In this document: positions 1 to 7,590 of the stretch, one piece after another
Numbering within the stretch: position 1 is the first letter of the stretch
Layout: each line of letters starts with the position of its first letter
NCBI RefSeq assembly: GCF_021729015.1
Contig: NZ_JAJQQZ010000001.1
Coordinates: forward strand, 1,054,001 to 1,118,000
DNA from: Halobacterium rubrum
GTDB lineage: Archaea > Halobacteriota > Halobacteria > Halobacteriales > Halobacteriaceae
Direction: 5' to 3'
DNA length: 64,000 bases
The notes under the pieces: model-generated
The model's input: only the letters and a program-made list of their open reading frames with translations
What the model was told of the DNA's origin: nothing
Databases searched by the model: none
Program-made: the position numbers and the translations under genes

Positions 1-284
1 ATACACGAGGTCGCAAGGCAGTGCACCGACAGCGCCGTCGCCACCGACAGCGCACCGTACGCGAGCTGTTCGTTCACGACGCTGTACGTCAGCGAATCGA
101 CGTCCAGCCCGCCGTACTCCTCGGGGGTCGTCATCGCGGTGACACCGAGCTCGCCGAGGCCGTCCCAGACGTCCTCGGGGAACGACTGTTCGCGGTCGGC
201 CTCGGCGGCCACGGGCCGAATCTCCTCGACGGCGAACTCGCGGACGGAGTCCCGCATCCGCCGCTGTTCCGCAGAGAGGTCCAT
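1..284 (-). CDS. Acyl-CoA dehydrogenase, N-terminal part (cut by window edge)
   Basis: The reverse strand encodes about 94 residues from an ATG at 284 to the window edge, beginning MDLSAEQRRMRDSVREFA. This is the helical N-terminal domain of the acyl-CoA dehydrogenase family. The family oxidises acyl-CoA thioesters at the alpha-beta bond with FAD and passes electrons to an electron-transfer flavoprotein in the cytoplasm. The stretch containing TTPEEYGGLDVDSL matches the usual PEEYGG segment. The FAD site and catalytic Glu lie outside the window, so the acyl specificity cannot be judged. Confidence 0.9.
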   Translation of the reverse strand, partial: MDLSAEQRRMRDSVREFAVEEIRPVAAEADREQSFPEDVWDGLGELGVTAMTTPEEYGGLDVDSLTYSVVNEQLAYGALSVATALSVHCLATSC

Positions 285-338
285 ACCGACTCTCTCGGAC
301 GCTCGGGAGAAAAGGTATCTGGTTCCGCCCGGCGACTG

Positions 339-1535
339 CTACTCCTCTCGGACGTAGTCGGCGACCGCCTCCGGGTCGGCGTCGATGCCGCCACCCTGCG
401 CGAACGGCGGGCCGCCGCCACCGCCGCCGCCGAACTCGCCGGTCACGTCGTCGACGACGTCGCCGGCGTTCGCGTCGGCGCCCTGGGCCGCCGCGACCAC
501 GAACGTCGAGCCGTCCCCGCCCGTTGCGACGACCACGTCGCCGGCGTCACCGGCCACGGCCTTCGCCGCGTCGCCGACCTCGTTGGCGTCGAAGCCGTCG
601 ACCGTGCCGACCAGCCACGTCTCGCCGTCGCGCTCGACGGCCGGCAGACTCGCCACCCGGGAACCGAGGACCTCACTTTTCAAGTCCGCGAGCTCGCTCT
701 CGAGGTCGTCGGTCTGCTGCTGGAGGCGTTCGGCAGCCTCGCCGAGTTCGTCTTCTGGGACGCCGAGGGTCGCGGCAGCGTCGAGGGCCGCTCGGCGGAC
801 GTCGGCCTGCCGCTCGACGGCCGACGGCCCGACGGCGAACTCCACCCGGGTCAGCCCCTCGCCGGGGTTCGACCGCGAGATCACCGAGACCGGGCCGATC
901 TCCTCGGTGTTCGCGACGTGCGTGCCGCCGCAGGCCGCCACGTCCCAGCCCTCGACGGTGACGATGCGGACGGTGTCGGCGTCGGCCATCACGCCCTCCT
1001 CGGTCTTCGTGTTGAACGCCACGTCGTCCCGGTCGCGCGCCTCGTCGGCGGGAATCTCCGTCCACGTCACGTCGTGGCTGTCCCAGACCGCGCGGTTCGT
1101 GAGGCGTTCGAGTTCGGCCACGACGTCGTCGTCGATGTCCGTGCTCGTCTCGAAGTCCACGCGGACCTTCCGGGCGCTGATGTCGAACCCGCCGTACCCG
1201 AGGTCCTCCAGCAGCCGGCGACCCGCGCCGTACAGCACGTGGCTGGCGGTGTGGGCGCGCATACAGTACTGCCGGAACGCCGGGTCGACCTCGCCCTGCA
1301 CGCGGTCGCCCGCGGCGAACTCGGGCTCCTCGGCGAGCACGTGGACGACGCCGTCGACGTCCTCGGAGACGTGGTCGACGGCGACCCCGCCGACCGTCCC
1401 GCGGTCGGCCGGCTGCCCGCCGCCCTCCGGGTAGAAGTACGTCTCCGTCAGCCGCACGTCGGTGCCCGCGACCGCGGCCACATCCGTCGTGAACGACGTC
1501 GTGTACGGGTCCGCGGGGGCGTTGCTGTCTGCCAT
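339..1535 (-). CDS. alaX: Alanyl-tRNA editing protein AlaX, long form with DHHA1 domain
   Basis: The 398-residue protein matches the stand-alone editing domain of alanyl-tRNA synthetase, which hydrolyses Ser- or Gly-charged tRNA-Ala. Zinc ligands expected for the family are visible: HTASH (H95, H99) and CGGTH (C202, H206). A coiled stretch around 255-290 leads into a C-terminal DHHA1 domain with the Gly-rich run and GGPPFAQGGG near 375-383, as in long AlaX forms. The start MADSNAPADP at 1535 was chosen; an in-frame ATG nine codons upstream would add a non-conserved tail. It is co-oriented with mbf1 upstream. Confidence 0.92.
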   Translation of the reverse strand: MADSNAPADPYTTSFTTDVAAVAGTDVRLTETYFYPEGGGQPADRGTVGGVAVDHVSEDVDGVVHVLAEEPEFAAGDRVQGEVDPAFRQYCMRAHTASHVLYGAGRRLLEDLGYGGFDISARKVRVDFETSTDIDDDVVAELERLTNRAVWDSHDVTWTEIPADEARDRDDVAFNTKTEEGVMADADTVRIVTVEGWDVAACGGTHVANTEEIGPVSVISRSNPGEGLTRVEFAVGPSAVERQADVRRAALDAAATLGVPEDELGEAAERLQQQTDDLESELADLKSEVLGSRVASLPAVERDGETWLVGTVDGFDANEVGDAAKAVAGDAGDVVVATGGDGSTFVVAAAQGADANAGDVVDDVTGEFGGGGGGGPPFAQGGGIDADPEAVADYVREE

Positions 1536-1583
1536 GCCCGAGTGGAGTCGCTCCCGCGTCAAAAACAGTCGGGCCGCCCCGGC

Positions 1584-2090
1584 CTACTCGTCGCTGAGCT
1601 CGACGTCGAGGAACTCCTCGAGGGCCGCGATGACGGAGCCGCCGACGTTCGCCTGCGTCGCGCGGGCCTGCTCGACAGCCAGCAGGTCGGACTCGTCGAT
1701 CTCCAGCTCCTCGGCGAGCTCCTCGCGCTGGAGGCCCGCGTCCTGCCGCGCGCGAACGACGCGCTCGCCGTAGTCGCTGACGAGGTACGGCAGCCGGTCG
1801 GCCTCGTAGTTCGTGCCCTCCTCCTCCCAGTGACTGGAGTCACCGCTCGTGACGGCGTCGAACTGCTTGGCCTGGTTCTGGACGGCACGCTGCTTCCGGT
1901 CGGCGTCGGCGTCGTCCCCGTCGTCGCTGTCGGCCTGCGGGCTCTCGTCGTGGCTCGCACAGTCCGGGCAGACGGTGAGCTCCGCCCCGGCGACGTTCGC
2001 GTCCCGCAGCGAGTCGGAGGCGGACCCGCAGAGCTCGCAGGTCTGGCCACCGCTCCCGCTACCGGCGCCGCCGGTCGAGTACTTCGGCAT
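1584..2090 (-). CDS. mbf1: Multiprotein bridging factor 1 (MBF1) family transcription factor
   Basis: The 168-residue protein has an N-terminal zinc ribbon (C18, C21, C41, C44), a polar acidic linker, and a C-terminal Cro/C1-type helix-turn-helix around 110-165 (VRARQDAGLQREELAEELE). This order is typical of archaeal MBF1, a small factor that contacts the basal transcription machinery. A TATA-like element on the reverse strand at about 2112-2121 is about 25 bases from the ATG, which suggests a leaderless transcript. A perfect palindrome covers the start codon. Confidence 0.93.
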   Translation of the reverse strand: MPKYSTGGAGSGSGGQTCELCGSASDSLRDANVAGAELTVCPDCASHDESPQADSDDGDDADADRKQRAVQNQAKQFDAVTSGDSSHWEEEGTNYEADRLPYLVSDYGERVVRARQDAGLQREELAEELEIDESDLLAVEQARATQANVGGSVIAALEEFLDVELSDE

Positions 2091-2103
2091 ACGTTGCCGT
2101 ATG
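2088..2103. promoter_or_regulatory. Palindrome over the mbf1 start codon
   Basis: CATACG-TTGC-CGTATG forms a perfect 6+6 inverted repeat whose left arm contains the mbf1 start codon and which sits where transcription should begin. It could be a regulator site that blocks the leaderless start, but no regulator is identified by the sequence. Confidence 0.35.
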
Positions 2104-2176
2104 TGAGCGCGGTTATTTCAATACCCGGTTTGCGGTCAGGGTATCACTAAGTACCCCCGGGGGAAATCTGGGTGGT

Positions 2177-3448
2177 ATGCCCGGCGACTTCGCCGACCGC
2201 GTCTACCTCGCGGCGCTCGGCAGCCCGGACCTCGTCGACGCCTTCGGCGACGGCTACGAGACTGCCGCCGAGCCGCCCGCCGTCTCCGGCCTCCTGCGGT
2301 CGCTGTCGGACACGCACGCGTGGGCGACCCGGGAGACCGACCTCGTCGCCGACCTCGAGCGCGGCGACTACGTGGTCTTCCACCGCGACTGGGGGCTGCG
2401 CGCCGTCGGCCAGGTGTGGTCGACGACTGCCGACAGCGACGAGGTGGCGCGACACACGACCCTCGACGACCCCGCGGGCGAGTGGGCGCTGGTGACGCTG
2501 ACGAACGTCCAGCCCGCCCTCGACCACGTCTCGCTCATGTCGCTTGACGTCGACGACGCCCGCGAGGACCGGTCGCTGTACCGCTTCGACGACGACACGG
2601 CCGCCGACCTCCGCGCCCGCTACACGACGCCGGCGCGCTTCGTCGAGGAGCTCGTCGCGAACCCGCTGGCCTTCGACGTGCCGCCCGGCGGCACGCCCCC
2701 GGACCGGCGGCCCGACGCGCCGTCCCGGGCCAGCGACGGGCTCGAGCTCCCGGACACGCCGGTCGAGGCGCACCTGGACGCGCTGGACAACGTCCGCACG
2801 ACCGCGTGGCGCGTGCTCGCACTGGGGTCGTTTCTGCTGGCGGCGACGCTGGCCGTCCTCGAACGCTACCGGGTGTCGCCAGAGGAGCCGTTCTCGTTCA
2901 CACCCACGGTCTGGCTGGGGGTCGCGGGGCTCGCTGTCGGCGGCGCGCTCGCCACGGCCGTCGTCGTGCACGGTTCGCTTCGGCCGCGGCCCGGCCTCCC
3001 GGCGTTCACGCGCGAGCAGACCGGCGCCGTCAAGCGCGCCGGCGCGACGGACCGCGGCACCGACGCAGCGGGCCACGCGGCGTCGACCGCGGCAGCCTAC
3101 TGCTCGCACCTGCACGGCGTCACCCGCCGGCTCGGCGTCGCGACGGCGACCGCAGCGGTCGGCGTGCTGGGCGGCGCCGTCTACGTCGCCTACGGCCTCG
3201 GTGCGCAGGTCACGCCCGCAATCCGCCCGCTGTCGTCGGTCGCACTCGCCGGCTTCCCGGCGCTCGTGCTCGCGGCGTCGGCGTACGTGCTCGCCCAGCA
3301 CGACGACGTACCGACGCCCAGTATTCCCGACGTCGACGTGCCGGCGGTGCCCGACTTCCCGGGACTCCCCGCGGTCGGCGGCGCCGTGTCGGCCCGCCTG
3401 GACGCGCTCAAGCGACGCCTCTCCGGACTCACCGGCCGCAACCAGTAA
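2177..3448 (+). CDS. Conserved haloarchaeal membrane protein with soluble N-terminal domain
   Basis: The 423-residue protein is not assigned to a characterised family. Residues 1 to about 180 are soluble and mainly beta in character; the segment DLERGDYVVFHRDWG resembles a small beta-barrel of the PUA/EVE kind, though this is weak. Four hydrophobic segments follow, two near 210-265 and two near 310-380, and the tail after 385 is soluble and Pro-rich then basic. It is divergent from mbf1. The ATG at 2177 follows a TATA-like stretch near 2145. Function unknown. Confidence 0.8.
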   Translation: MPGDFADRVYLAALGSPDLVDAFGDGYETAAEPPAVSGLLRSLSDTHAWATRETDLVADLERGDYVVFHRDWGLRAVGQVWSTTADSDEVARHTTLDDPAGEWALVTLTNVQPALDHVSLMSLDVDDAREDRSLYRFDDDTAADLRARYTTPARFVEELVANPLAFDVPPGGTPPDRRPDAPSRASDGLELPDTPVEAHLDALDNVRTTAWRVLALGSFLLAATLAVLERYRVSPEEPFSFTPTVWLGVAGLAVGGALATAVVVHGSLRPRPGLPAFTREQTGAVKRAGATDRGTDAAGHAASTAAAYCSHLHGVTRRLGVATATAAVGVLGGAVYVAYGLGAQVTPAIRPLSSVALAGFPALVLAASAYVLAQHDDVPTPSIPDVDVPAVPDFPGLPAVGGAVSARLDALKRRLSGLTGRNQ

Positions 3449-3554
3449 CGACAGCCACCCGTCCCGTCGCGTCCGCCGGCGCGCTCGCGTGCTTCCCAGT
3501 GTACTGGAACCAGGGCGGTCCATTTATCCCGGGGTGTCGAATATCGGTACACAG

Positions 3555-3716
3555 ATGAGCGCCAGCGAGGACATCGTGTTCACCTGCCCCGAGTGCGGGG
3601 AGACCATGGTGGTCAATCCCGCGATGCAGGACGCCCTCCTCTCCAACGGGTGCGTCGTCTGCGGGGCGTCGGTCGCCGACGACGCCTTCGAGGTCGCCGA
3701 CGCCGCCTGCGAGTGA
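3555..3716 (+). CDS. Small zinc-ribbon protein (53 aa)
   Basis: The frame begins MSASEDIVFTCPECGET and ends at a TGA at 3714. Two CxxC pairs (CPEC and CVVC) separated by about 20 residues form a zinc ribbon, followed by an acidic tail. Tiny zinc-ribbon proteins of this layout are frequent and conserved in haloarchaea. They are thought to bind nucleic acid or protein partners, but no role is shown here. Confidence 0.85.
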   Translation: MSASEDIVFTCPECGETMVVNPAMQDALLSNGCVVCGASVADDAFEVADAACE

Positions 3717-3790
3717 CACTCCGGCCGTCGTCGCTCCCGCCCGGCGGGTCGCTGGCTGCCCGCCGCTGTCTCTGTGTCTGTCCGGTCGCT

Positions 3791-3834
3791 CTTGCCGGCA
3801 GAGATGACCAAGTATAAAGATTCGCGCCGGCAAG
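3791..3834. promoter_or_regulatory. TATA element flanked by a 9-bp inverted repeat
   Basis: A clear TATA box (TATAAA, 3813-3818) lies about 32 bases before the next gene's ATG. It is enclosed by the inverted repeat CTTGCCGGC (3791-3799) and GCCGGCAAG (3826-3834). A repressor bound to both arms would cover the TATA box. Confidence 0.5.
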
Positions 3835-3849
3835 TGCAGCCAACGACCG

Positions 3850-4308
3850 ATGGCCCTGGAACAACAGACCGAGATGTCGCGGGCTGAGACGGACTCCGTG
3901 TTGGCCCGCAACGAGACCGGGGTACTGTCGCTGGCTCGCGACGACGAGCCGTACGCGATCCCCATCTCCTACGGCTACGACGCCGAGACGCGGACGTTCT
4001 TCCTGCGGCTTGTCTCCACGCCCGAAAGCGAGAAGCGCGAGTTCCTCTCCTCGTCGCCGGCGGTCCGGCTCGTCGTCTCCGAGGAGTCCGAACCCGAGTA
4101 CCGCAGCGTCGTCGCACAGGGGACGCTGCGGGAGGTGTCGACCGACGAGATGACCGTCGAGCGCATCGAACAGTTCGGGGACGCCAAGCGCCCGCTGTTC
4201 GAGGTCTGGGGCGAGTCGAAGACCGACCTCCGCATCCAGCTGTACGAGCTGGACGCCGACGACGTGAGCGGCCGCTTCATCGAGCTCGACCCGTCCGAGT
4301 ACGCCTGA
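3850..4308 (+). CDS. Pyridoxamine 5'-phosphate oxidase-fold protein
   Basis: The 152-residue protein shows the split beta-barrel pattern of flavin-binding PNPOx-like proteins: LARNETGVLSLARDDEPYAI followed by PISYGYD and a second barrel half. Haloarchaea carry many such paralogs, which bind FMN or F420, or have no known ligand. True pyridoxamine oxidase is unlikely because the protein is short and stands alone. The promoter is one of the clearest in the window. Confidence 0.88.
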   Translation: MALEQQTEMSRAETDSVLARNETGVLSLARDDEPYAIPISYGYDAETRTFFLRLVSTPESEKREFLSSSPAVRLVVSEESEPEYRSVVAQGTLREVSTDEMTVERIEQFGDAKRPLFEVWGESKTDLRIQLYELDADDVSGRFIELDPSEYA

Positions 4309-4409
4309 CCGGCCGACCGGGCGCCGTCCGGCGGTCCAGTGTCGGCCCGCCACAGCGCCTGCGGGTTCTCCCGTGGATTCTTGTACCGTTGCGACCCTCG
4401 TGTTCGTAG

Positions 4410-5054
4410 ATGCCCGCTGGTATCCGCGTCACCGTGTCGTTCCCGCGGCCGCCGGTCTGTCCCATCGCGGCCCTCTCGGCGCGCGCGGGTACCACCATCG
4501 ACGACGTGTCCACGAGCGCGAGCGTCGACGGCGACCCGGTCACCGAGTTCCTCGTGGACGCCGACGCCGTGCCCGACGACTACGAGCGCGACCCCGTGTT
4601 CACGTACACCGACCGCCACCTCTACCGCGTCCGTCACGACGCCGACGCGGACTGTCCGTGTACGTGTCTCGGCGAGTTCGACACAGCGGTCGATCGCTAT
4701 CACGCCAGCGACGGGGACCTCCAGGTCGTCTTCCACGCCCGCGAGTTCGACCAGGTGCAGGCCATCGTCGGCGAGCTCCGGGAGCGCTTCGACGACGTGG
4801 ACATCCAGCGGCTCGTCCGCGCGCCGACGGGAACGTCGGCCCGCGACACGGTGTTCGTGGACCGCGGCCAGCTCACGGACCGCCAGCTCGAGGTGTTAGA
4901 GACCGCCTACGACGCCGGCTACTTCGAGCGGCCGCGCGGGGCGACCGCCCAGGAGCTCGCCGACGACCTCGGCATCGCGCCGTCGACGTTCACCGAACAC
5001 CTGCTCGCCGCTCAGCGGAAGCTGCTGGGCGACACGCTGGAAACCGACGCCTAA
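4410..5054 (+). CDS. Bacterio-opsin activator (bat)-type HTH regulator
   Basis: The 214-residue protein ends with the HTH found at the C-terminus of bat-type activators: LTDRQLEVLETAYDAGYFE, then RPRGATAQELADDLGI and a recognition helix with STFTEHLLAAQRKLL. The N-terminal half is a haloarchaeal sensor-like region with CPCTC near position 90, which may bind a metal. It carries no GAF or PAS domain as full-length Bat does. Regulatory target unknown. Confidence 0.9.
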   Translation: MPAGIRVTVSFPRPPVCPIAALSARAGTTIDDVSTSASVDGDPVTEFLVDADAVPDDYERDPVFTYTDRHLYRVRHDADADCPCTCLGEFDTAVDRYHASDGDLQVVFHAREFDQVQAIVGELRERFDDVDIQRLVRAPTGTSARDTVFVDRGQLTDRQLEVLETAYDAGYFERPRGATAQELADDLGIAPSTFTEHLLAAQRKLLGDTLETDA

Positions 5055-5130
5055 CTCCCGAGGGGACTTAAACCACCCACGATGCTGAGGTGGCCAATAC
5101 CTCCCCGGGCAGGTGTTTCGATGAAGTAGT

Positions 5131-5529
5131 ATGAGCCAGTCGCAGATGGCAACGGCGACCCGGCAGGACGACGCGAGCGAAGACACCGTCACCGCCACCG
5201 AATCGATTCAGGGCGTCCTCGACGCACTCGACGACGCTGAGTGCCGGGCTATCCTCGAAGCAACCACCGGCGACTCCATGACCGCCGCCGAGATTGCCGA
5301 CGAGTGCGACCTCCCGTCCTCGACGGCGTACCGGAAGATCGACCTCCTCGACGACGCCGACCTCCTCACCGAGGAACTCCGCATCCGGCGCTCCGGCAAG
5401 CACGTCTCCGAGTACGCCTGCGCCGTCGACGACGTCACCCTCTCTGTCGACGAGGGCGGCGTCGAGCTCTCCGTCTCCCGCACCGACGCCGCAGCCGCCA
5501 CCGACCTCCCCCACCCCTTCGCGGACTAA
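5131..5529 (+). CDS. Winged-helix (ArsR-like) transcriptional regulator
   Basis: The 132-residue protein has a winged HTH from about 25 to 95: ILEATTGDSMTAAEIADEC, then LPSSTAYRKIDLLDDADLL and a wing (EELRIRRSGKHVSEY). The C-terminal part is a short beta segment. Many haloarchaeal one-component regulators share this form. The next gene begins five bases after the stop codon, so the two are probably co-transcribed. Confidence 0.88.
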   Translation: MSQSQMATATRQDDASEDTVTATESIQGVLDALDDAECRAILEATTGDSMTAAEIADECDLPSSTAYRKIDLLDDADLLTEELRIRRSGKHVSEYACAVDDVTLSVDEGGVELSVSRTDAAAATDLPHPFAD

Positions 5530-5534
5530 TTCCG

Positions 5535-5741
5535 ATGTCCACCAGACAGAACGCCGACGACACCGACTTCGCCGAGAAGTTCGTCGAACTCACCGGCCGC
5601 GAGACCATCACCGACTCCGGTGACCCCGACGAGACCAGCAACGACCGCCTCGGTGACGAAACCGCCGACGCCGCCCGCGAGACCGCCGAACACACCGGCC
5701 TCGACGACGCAATCGACGCCGCCGACTTCGACGACTACTGA
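5535..5741 (+). CDS. Small acidic protein (68 aa) downstream of the winged-helix regulator
   Basis: The frame starts MSTRQNADDTDFAEKFVE and ends IDAADFDDY. It is highly acidic, with no membrane segment or metal motif. Its position five bases behind the winged-helix gene suggests an operon partner. I do not recognise a family. Confidence 0.65.
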   Translation: MSTRQNADDTDFAEKFVELTGRETITDSGDPDETSNDRLGDETADAARETAEHTGLDDAIDAADFDDY

Positions 5742-5848
5742 CTCCGGCACTTCTGCGACCGCTGCTGCGGGAACTGCGACTGGCCCCAGCGGCGCCGCTA
5801 TCAATCGGCCCACGACGGATAGAAACCGACAGCAGGCGGTCTGACTGG

Positions 5849-5977
5849 CTGTCGAGTGTTGCTTCGGTAGGATTGTGCGTGGGTGATGTCCCGAAAGGGG
5901 AAATCACCGTGCATCGCGGAAGCCTCGGCGGCGTCGCCGCCTCGGCAGTCGGTGGGCGTGAACGCCCACCCGTGCGA
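5849..5977. other. Hairpin-rich non-coding stretch beside tRNA-Leu
   Basis: Between the small acidic gene and the tRNA lies about 235 bases without a convincing gene. Its right part has a G+C-rich imperfect hairpin near 5920-5945 and a perfect hairpin GGTGGGCGT-GA-ACGCCCACC at 5951-5970. The arrangement recalls the right end of haloarchaeal IS200/IS605-type elements, but no transposase remnant is present, so this is only a suggestion. Confidence 0.3.
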
Positions 5978-6062
5978 TGCGTGGGACCGGATTTGAACCG
6001 GTGAACCTCTACAGGACAGCGCCCTCAACGCTGCGCCTTTGACCTAGCTCGGCTACCCACGC
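5978..6062 (-). tRNA. tRNA-Leu (anticodon GAG)
   Basis: On the reverse strand the 85-nt sequence starts GCGTGGGTAGCCGAG and ends CCGGTCCCACGC plus discriminator A. The 7-bp acceptor stem pairs GCGTGGG with CCCACGC. The anticodon stem CAGCG/CGCTG encloses the loop TTGAGGG, giving anticodon GAG. The T arm is CCGG-TTCAAAT-CCGG, and the long variable arm fits the Leu class. No CCA is encoded. A TATA-like TTTTAAT at 6105-6111 on the same strand could be its promoter. Confidence 0.95.
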
Positions 6063-6186
6063 TCGCGCGTGTCTTTCTCCGCACTCCGTCGTACCCGCCC
6101 CCGAATTAAAACCCCTACGATTCGGGCGTCCCGTGGTTCGGTCGCGCACGGAAACCGCTATGGGGCGTGCGTCCGAACGCCGGCGT

Positions 6187-6753
6187 ATGGCTCAGGAGGG
6201 GTTCGCACGCCGGCACGTCGGGTCGCTGACGGCGGTGCTGTCTATCGCGTCTATCGCGCTCGTGGTCGCCGCGGTCCGGGGGTTCGTCCCGAGCACCGCA
6301 GTCCCGCACGGCCCGCAGTGGTTCGTGGACGCGATTCCGACCGCGAACGCCGTCATCTCCGCGGCGGCCATCGGCACCATCGTCGCCGGCGTCCGGAAGA
6401 TTCGCGCCGGTGACGTCGACGGCCACCGGAAGCTGATGCTCACGACGACGCTTTTGTTCTTCACGTTCCTCGGGCTCTACCTCTACCGGCTCGTGGTCGA
6501 GGGGACGACGGAGTTCCCGGGCGACGGCGCCGTCTACACGTTCGTCTACCTCCCGATTCTGGTCGTCCACATGGGGCTGGCGATGGTGTCGATTCCGCTG
6601 GTCTACTACGCGCTGTTGCTCGCCGGCACCCACTCGGTCGCCGAGCTCCCCGACACCCGCCACCCCACGGTGGGCCGGGTCGCTGCGGGGTTCTGGCTCG
6701 TCTCGTTCGCGCTCGGCATCGTCGTCTACCTCATGCTGTACGTGCTGTTCTGA
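6187..6753 (+). CDS. DUF420 family membrane protein
   Basis: The 188-residue protein has about five hydrophobic helices. It carries the DUF420 pattern of a conserved His near DGHRKLMLTTTLLF, with a second His (HMGLAM) in a later helix. DUF420 proteins are often found near cytochrome oxidase genes and may take part in haem-copper enzyme assembly or electron transfer; no such gene is adjacent here. ATG 6187 was preferred because conserved sequence begins there; an in-frame GTG at 6133 is also possible. The 3' end overlaps the next gene tail-to-tail by 28 bases. Confidence 0.88.
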   Translation: MAQEGFARRHVGSLTAVLSIASIALVVAAVRGFVPSTAVPHGPQWFVDAIPTANAVISAAAIGTIVAGVRKIRAGDVDGHRKLMLTTTLLFFTFLGLYLYRLVVEGTTEFPGDGAVYTFVYLPILVVHMGLAMVSIPLVYYALLLAGTHSVAELPDTRHPTVGRVAAGFWLVSFALGIVVYLMLYVLF

Positions 6754-7541
6754 CCGTCCGCCGTCGTCGCCCACGTGGGCGGGTCGACGGTGGTCCCGTT
6801 TGCCCACGTCACCGCCACGTCCCGGCCAGTCCGGGGGTCGTCAGTGTCCAGGTCCCGCGTCAGCGACAGCGACAGTACCCGCCCAGTCTCTGTCACGGTC
6901 AGTCGAGCACTGAACAGCGACGGACTGTCGCCGTCCTCCTCCCCGAGGGACTGCTCGTTCGCCACGAGGGTCGTCACCGTCCGCCCGTCGTCCCGCTGCT
7001 CGACGCCGGCGACGCTGAAGTTCCCGGCAGTCAGGGTCTGCAACAACAGTCGGTCGCGGGCCGCGTGGCGGTCGCGTAGCGCCGCCAGCCGGTCCCGGTC
7101 CTCGCTCACGACGGACGCGTTGCCGTCGGTGACGACTCGACGCACGACGGTCGTGTCGTTCGCGTACGTCTCCACTCGCTCGCGGGTCACCGCGTCGTCG
7201 CCGGCCACGCGCACGCGTTCGGCCGACCTGTAGAGCGGACCGCCGCCGCCAGCCACGCGCGCTTCGCCGGTCAGCTCCACTTTCCGCGTCCCGTTGCCGA
7301 CCGGCACTGGAACAGTCACATTGCTGTTCGCCACGGCACCGTCTTCGCGGACAGATTCGACGTGTGCGTCGACGAGCGCGCGCGGGTCGTCGAGGCCGTC
7401 CCCGGTGACGCCCGGCGGGTAGGCCTGTTCCTCGGCTGTCGGAGTGGCACTCGGGCCGGAGAGCGGACCCGAGACACACCCGGCGAGCACTGTCAGAGCG
7501 ACTACTGCGACAACGATGGCTGCGTGGAGGGCGCGTCGCAT
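6726..7541 (-). CDS. Secreted lipoprotein, conserved haloarchaeal family
   Basis: The 271-residue protein starts MRRALHAAIVVAVVALTVLAG followed by C, a signal peptide with a lipobox Cys near position 22, so it should be anchored on the outside of the membrane. The mature part is Thr/Gly/Asp-rich with a mainly beta pattern, ending in WANGTTVDPPTW. It resembles haloarchaeal lipoproteins of LolA/LppX-like beta fold, but this is not certain. A larger frame runs upstream, but conservation and the signal peptide support the start at 7541. Confidence 0.82.
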   Translation of the reverse strand: MRRALHAAIVVAVVALTVLAGCVSGPLSGPSATPTAEEQAYPPGVTGDGLDDPRALVDAHVESVREDGAVANSNVTVPVPVGNGTRKVELTGEARVAGGGGPLYRSAERVRVAGDDAVTRERVETYANDTTVVRRVVTDGNASVVSEDRDRLAALRDRHAARDRLLLQTLTAGNFSVAGVEQRDDGRTVTTLVANEQSLGEEDGDSPSLFSARLTVTETGRVLSLSLTRDLDTDDPRTGRDVAVTWANGTTVDPPTWATTADGQNSTYSMR

Positions 7542-7590
7542 AGCCCGGCGTTCACTGCCGCGCGACAAAAGTCTCGTGCGACGGCGCGTC

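Noticed and set aside
21-2150. Forward open frame of 709 codons
   Set aside because: It is antisense to acyl-CoA dehydrogenase, alaX and mbf1, and its composition is that of a shadow frame.
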